Assembly (NCBI RefSeq): GCF_001956045.1
Contig: NZ_MRTH01000071.1
Coordinates: 1 to 16,562, forward strand
DNA length: 16,562 nt
Direction of reading: 5' to 3'
Source of the DNA: Paenibacillus sp. FSL H7-0331
Lineage (GTDB): Bacteria; Bacillota; Bacilli; Paenibacillales; NBRC-103111
Positions 14,239 to 16,562 of the stretch are shown here, in pieces (position 1 is the first letter of the stretch; each line of letters starts with the position of its first letter). The notes below the pieces were generated by a model. The model was not told the origin of the DNA. It did no database searches and saw nothing but the letters and a program-made list of their open reading frames with translations. Made by a program: the position numbers and the translations under genes.

Positions 14239-14268
14239 CAACGCACGCCTCAGGATCTGCGTGCGTTG
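14239..14268 (+). terminator. Hairpin after the kinase gene, probable terminator
   Basis: Perfect 10-bp stem, CAACGCACGC (14239-14248) and GCGTGCGTTG (14259-14268), with a 10-base loop, 35 bases after the kinase stop. There is no T-tract, so it may end transcription weakly or protect the 3' end of the mRNA. Confidence 0.45.
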
Positions 14269-14514
14269 GAATAATAATACCGTTACGGGTGAGACAAAAG
14301 ATCTCAAGAACGTCTCTGTCGTGGACGGAACTTTACCCTTCAGTGAGGACGGTCTAGTTCCATCTGAGGACCATAACTATAAGATCACTGCTGTTAGAAA
14401 AGCCGCTGTACTGAAATTGTTATTGGTGAAAAAGAGGTTAATGTGCGTAAAGAATCAAACCTGTTTCTGGCGGAGCAAAAACCAATGTTGACGAAGGAAA
14501 CAAGTAACTATTAA
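14261..14514 (+). pseudogene. Frameshifted fragment of an unrecognised, possibly surface, protein
   Basis: Codons from about 14261 give a sequence with WNNNTVTGETKDLKN, VVDGTLPFSEDGLVPSED and HNYKITAVRKAAV. A one-base shift near 14405 moves a plausible continuation, TEIVIGEKEVNVRKESNLFL, into another frame, and a further shift would give GGAKTNVDEGNK. No ribosome site or proper start is present, and the first codons overlap the hairpin. The alternating polar/hydrophobic pattern and the YKITAV segment resemble a fibronectin-III or Ig-like beta domain of a secreted protein, but I cannot name a family. It is most likely a decayed piece of another extracellular protein beside the surface-protein locus. 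Confidence 0.4.
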
Positions 14515-14815
14515 GAAACAATTTCTTGTCATTATTACGATAAGTATTTATATCTTATGTCGATTGGGGGGAAGTTACGGAAGATACGATCAAACGAGTA
14601 GCAGTGGTTCAGAGCATAGCCGAAATCGTGTACTGTAAAACATAATGTCCTGAAATTGCAATTACCTAAGATTTCCCGCTTTTTACTACCCCGCTACCGA
14701 TTGAACCATCATTTTCAAAAAGCCATAAAATAATAACTTGTTTTTATGTCACACATTGAAGTCGCCAATTGTCTTATCAGTGTCCAAAAAAGCAAATTAA
14801 AGGAGACTGACCAAA
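14515..14815. other. Intergenic gap before the azoreductase gene
   Basis: A 23-codon open stretch (about 14574-14644, VTEDTIKRVAVVQSIAEIVY) reads like protein but lacks a start. A 10-bp palindrome AATTGCAATT lies at 14654-14663. No clear -35/-10 pair for the azoreductase was found, although AT-rich sequence at 14725-14790 could hold one. Confidence 0.35.
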
Positions 14816-15457
14816 ATGGCAACAGTATTGTATATTACAGCTCATCCGCTAGATCACCAGGACTCTTATAGTTTAAGTGTTGGAAAAGAATTTATTAATG
14901 AATATCGAGAAGCTAATCCTACCGATGAAGTACTGCATCTCGATCTTTATCAAGTAATTATCCCGCAAATTGATGCAGATGTATTTAGCGGATGGAGAAA
15001 ATTAAGTTCTGGTACTGATTTTAATCAGTTGAGCACAGAAGAAAAAGCGAAAGTAAGTCGTCTAGGTGAACTGGTAGACCAATTTGTTGCAGCAGATAAA
15101 TATGTATTTATTAATCCAATGTGGAACTTTTCTTTCCCGTCAGTTATGAAAGCATATATTGATTCTATATGCGTTGCGGGGAAAACCTTCAAATATGTTC
15201 AGGATGTAGGTCCAGTTGGATTACTTGGTGATAAAAAGGCTGTGCATATTCAAGCAGCTGGTAACTTCTATTCGCAGGGGGGGCCATTTGCAGATTTTGA
15301 AATAGGCCATCGTCACTTAACTATGATTATGAAGTTTTTTGGTGTTCCTTCATTCGAAGGTATCTTTATCGAAGGTGTTGCTGTAACGCCGGATCAAGCC
15401 CCGTCAATAAAAGAGAAAGCCATCCAGCAAGCTCGTGAATTAGCTCGAAAGTTTTAA
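14816..15457 (+). CDS. azoR: FMN-dependent NADH:quinone oxidoreductase / azoreductase
   Basis: This 213-residue flavodoxin-fold protein has the full length of the AzoR (AcpD) family, about 200-211 residues. Visible signatures are the N-terminal strand TVLYITAHP with the phosphate-binding Ser loop QDSYSLSVG (15-23), the FMN-contact stretch [18 protein letters not shown] (99-116), AGKTFKY (121-127), [19 protein letters not shown] (132-150) and a late motif [14 protein letters not shown]. The enzyme uses NADH and FMN to reduce quinones by two electrons, and azo dyes, and protects thiols from electrophilic quinones in the cytoplasm. AAAGGAG at 14799-14805 lies 10 bases before the ATG. Codons are AT-rich (sample 15061-15120 is 32% GC), unlike the kinase gene next door, so this block has a different history. 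In Bacillus subtilis a homologue is repressed by YodB; no such regulator is adjacent here. Confidence 0.93.
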   Translation: MATVLYITAHPLDHQDSYSLSVGKEFINEYREANPTDEVLHLDLYQVIIPQIDADVFSGWRKLSSGTDFNQLSTEEKAKVSRLGELVDQFVAADKYVFINPMWNFSFPSVMKAYIDSICVAGKTFKYVQDVGPVGLLGDKKAVHIQAAGNFYSQGGPFADFEIGHRHLTMIMKFFGVPSFEGIFIEGVAVTPDQAPSIKEKAIQQARELARKF

Positions 15458-15580
15458 ACAACTTATCTAGTATTCTAGTAAAATAGTGATATTAATTTAA
15501 TTCGGATTGTCTCTTTTTTTAGGATAATTCTAGCTAGTAATCGAGATGAAAATTGAACGTTAAAAGGAGTGCGATAAGAA

Positions 15581-15814
15581 GTGGAAGATCAATTCAAGCG
15601 ATATGTTGGGAAAGATATCGAAGTTTTATATTACACGGAAAAATGTACTCATTCTGGAAATTGCTTAAGCGGGTCACCTGGAGTATTCGATGTAAATAAG
15701 AGACCTTGGGTTCATGCTGATGGAGATACGGCTGATAATATTGCATCTCAAATCCATAAATGTCCAAGCGGCGCGTTGGAATATATAAGGAAGGATGTAC
15801 CTAAAAGTGGGTGA
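15581..15814 (+). CDS. YjdI-like divergent 4Fe-4S mono-cluster protein
   Basis: This 77-residue protein has the motif CTHSGNC (C22, C28) and a later CPSGAL (C61), with KRPWV between them. These match the divergent 4Fe-4S mono-cluster family (Fer4_19) to which Escherichia coli YjdI belongs. Only three cysteines are present, as is usual in that family, so the fourth ligand is not a conserved Cys. It probably carries electrons or senses redox state; the partner is unknown. The GTG start at 15581 has AAAAGGAG at 15562-15569, about 11 bases upstream. The stop lies 5 bases before the YjdJ-like acetyltransferase start, and this gene order (YjdI then YjdJ) is also found in E. coli. It is AT-rich like the azoreductase upstream and may share its transcription. 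Confidence 0.88.
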   Translation: MEDQFKRYVGKDIEVLYYTEKCTHSGNCLSGSPGVFDVNKRPWVHADGDTADNIASQIHKCPSGALEYIRKDVPKSG

Positions 15815-15819
15815 CTACG

Positions 15820-16136
15820 ATGCTCGAAATAAAAAAAGATACGAATGTTTTTCATGTGTGGGAACAGGATAAATCCATTATGTTCACAGTGGAAATGACA
15901 TCAATGTAGTAGACCATACTATTGTTTTCGATAGTTTGCGCGGTCAAGGCGTAGGTCAGTTGTTAGTGAAGCAAGTAGTAGAATTTGCTCGTGCCAAAGA
16001 GATTAAGATCACACCATTATGTCCCTTCCCCAGAAGTCAATTTGAGCGCCATGAAGATTACGCTGATGTATTGTTGAAAAAAGCAGGTTCACTATTTTTG
16101 TATGAAGCTATGAATCGAGTAGGAGGGGACGGCTAG
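15820..16136 (+). pseudogene. YjdJ-like GNAT acetyltransferase, frameshifted
   Basis: The ATG at 15820, five bases after the YjdI-like stop, opens MLEIKKDTNVFHVWEQDKSI and then meets TAG at 15907-15909. From about 15876 another frame (offset by one) continues the same protein: HYVHSGNDINVVDHTIVF, SLRGQGVGQLLVKQVVEF, ITPLCPFPRSQFERHEDYAD. The acetyl-CoA site RGQGVG and the LCPF motif of the small YjdJ-like GNAT class are intact, so a single short deletion near 15870-15880, also removing two or three residues, is the likely lesion. The end LFLYEAMNRVGGDG goes beyond the usual C-terminus and may include sequence from the insertion that follows. Programmed frameshifting is an alternative, but no slippery heptamer is evident. 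Confidence 0.75.
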
Positions 16137-16141
16137 TCCCC
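16125..16141. repeat. Short inverted repeat at the GNAT stop and the IS flank
   Basis: GGGGAC (16125-16130) and GTCCCC (16136-16141) pair around GGCTA; the first part of the loop carries the end of the GNAT frame. It is followed by CACCACCGTACGT, a motif I associate with sequence beside group II intron-type reverse transcriptase genes. No intron gene is visible here. Confidence 0.3.
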
Positions 16142-16255
16142 GACCTCTTACACCACCGTACGTCAGACTGTCTAACAATTATTCATAAATCTTTGTTGTT
16201 GGCATGGAAATGAATGGTCTTTGTCGAATCTCTATATAAAAGGAGATGAGCGTTT

Positions 16256-16562
16256 ATGCCTTTTATCAAAGGTGAAGATAGAAATCAAATTCATTTACTT
16301 CCAAATACGTTGGATGACTTTGTCGAAGAAGAAAGTCCTGTACGAGTCATCGACGCTTACGTCGATTGTTTGGCTCTAGAAGAATTGGGGTTTCAGGTGT
16401 TTTCGGGAGCCAGAGCGGGCCAAAAACCTTATCGTCGGGAAGATCTTCTGAAGCTCTATCTTTACTGTTATATGAATGGTATTCGTTCTTCTCGTAAAAT
16501 GGAAACCGAAACGAAAAGAAATATTGAACTGATGTGGTTAATTAGCAAGCTCCAGCCAGACC
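16256..16562 (+). mobile_element. IS1182-family transposase gene, N-terminal part, cut by the window edge
   Basis: The frame starts MPFIKGEDRNQIHLLPNTL and continues with ESPVRVIDAYVDCLALEELGF, PYRREDLLKLYLYCYMNGIRSS and RNIELMWLISKLQPD, open to the last base (102 codons). This is the N-terminal DUF772 domain typical of IS1182-group DDE transposases, whose full length is about 450-550 residues. AAAAGGAG at 16238-16245 lies 10 bases before the ATG at 16256, a good ribosome site. The catalytic DDE part is outside the window, so I cannot tell whether the copy is active. A left terminal inverted repeat should lie between 16137 and 16230 but cannot be identified without the right end. Confidence 0.9.

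Overview
The window looks like chromosomal DNA from a Gram-positive spore-former of the Paenibacillaceae (Paenibacillus or a close relative). The evidence is a large surface protein with three SLH repeats and TRAE motifs, a SARP/BTAD-type response regulator, a 7TM hybrid histidine kinase, Bacillales-like ribosome binding sites (AAAGGAG, AGGAGG), moderate and uneven base composition, and IS5- and IS1182-type transposase genes. The genus is inferred; no marker gene is present.

Layout, left to right. (1) Bases 1-1170: two back-to-back terminators, then a promoter with a perfect 13-bp palindromic operator, driving a VOC-fold protein and a tandem HxlR-type regulator two bases downstream, probably an autoregulated pair. 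(2) 1171-3450: a gene graveyard. It holds a tRNA-Ala-like remnant with a terminator, an acetolactate synthase fragment joined to an ABC-2 permease tail, one intact AT-rich orphan ORF, a twice-frameshifted IS5 transposase and a GNAT fragment. (3) 3476-14204: the most interesting block. A SARP-type response regulator faces away from an 1857-residue secreted protein (NHL propeller, C-type lectin, LamG-like region, three FIVAR repeats, SLH anchor). Beyond a strong terminator lies a 1031-residue membrane hybrid kinase carrying two complete kinase cores. (4) 14205-14815: a hairpin, a frameshifted unrecognised fragment and a gap. (5) 14816-16136: an AT-rich redox and stress group, comprising an FMN-dependent azoreductase, a YjdI-like 4Fe-4S protein and a frameshifted YjdJ-like acetyltransferase. 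(6) 16256 to the edge: the start of an IS1182-type transposase.

How the genes may work together (inference): the hybrid kinase and the SARP regulator look like a matched two-component pair, and the surface protein between them is its most likely target or ligand-capturing partner. Two fossils flank the surface gene: a truncated copy of one of its own domains upstream, and a 22-codon piece of a kinase ATP-binding domain overlapping the kinase start. These suggest the locus was rebuilt by recombination, perhaps by swapping of the surface-protein module. No CRISPR array, toxin-antitoxin pair or phage module is visible.
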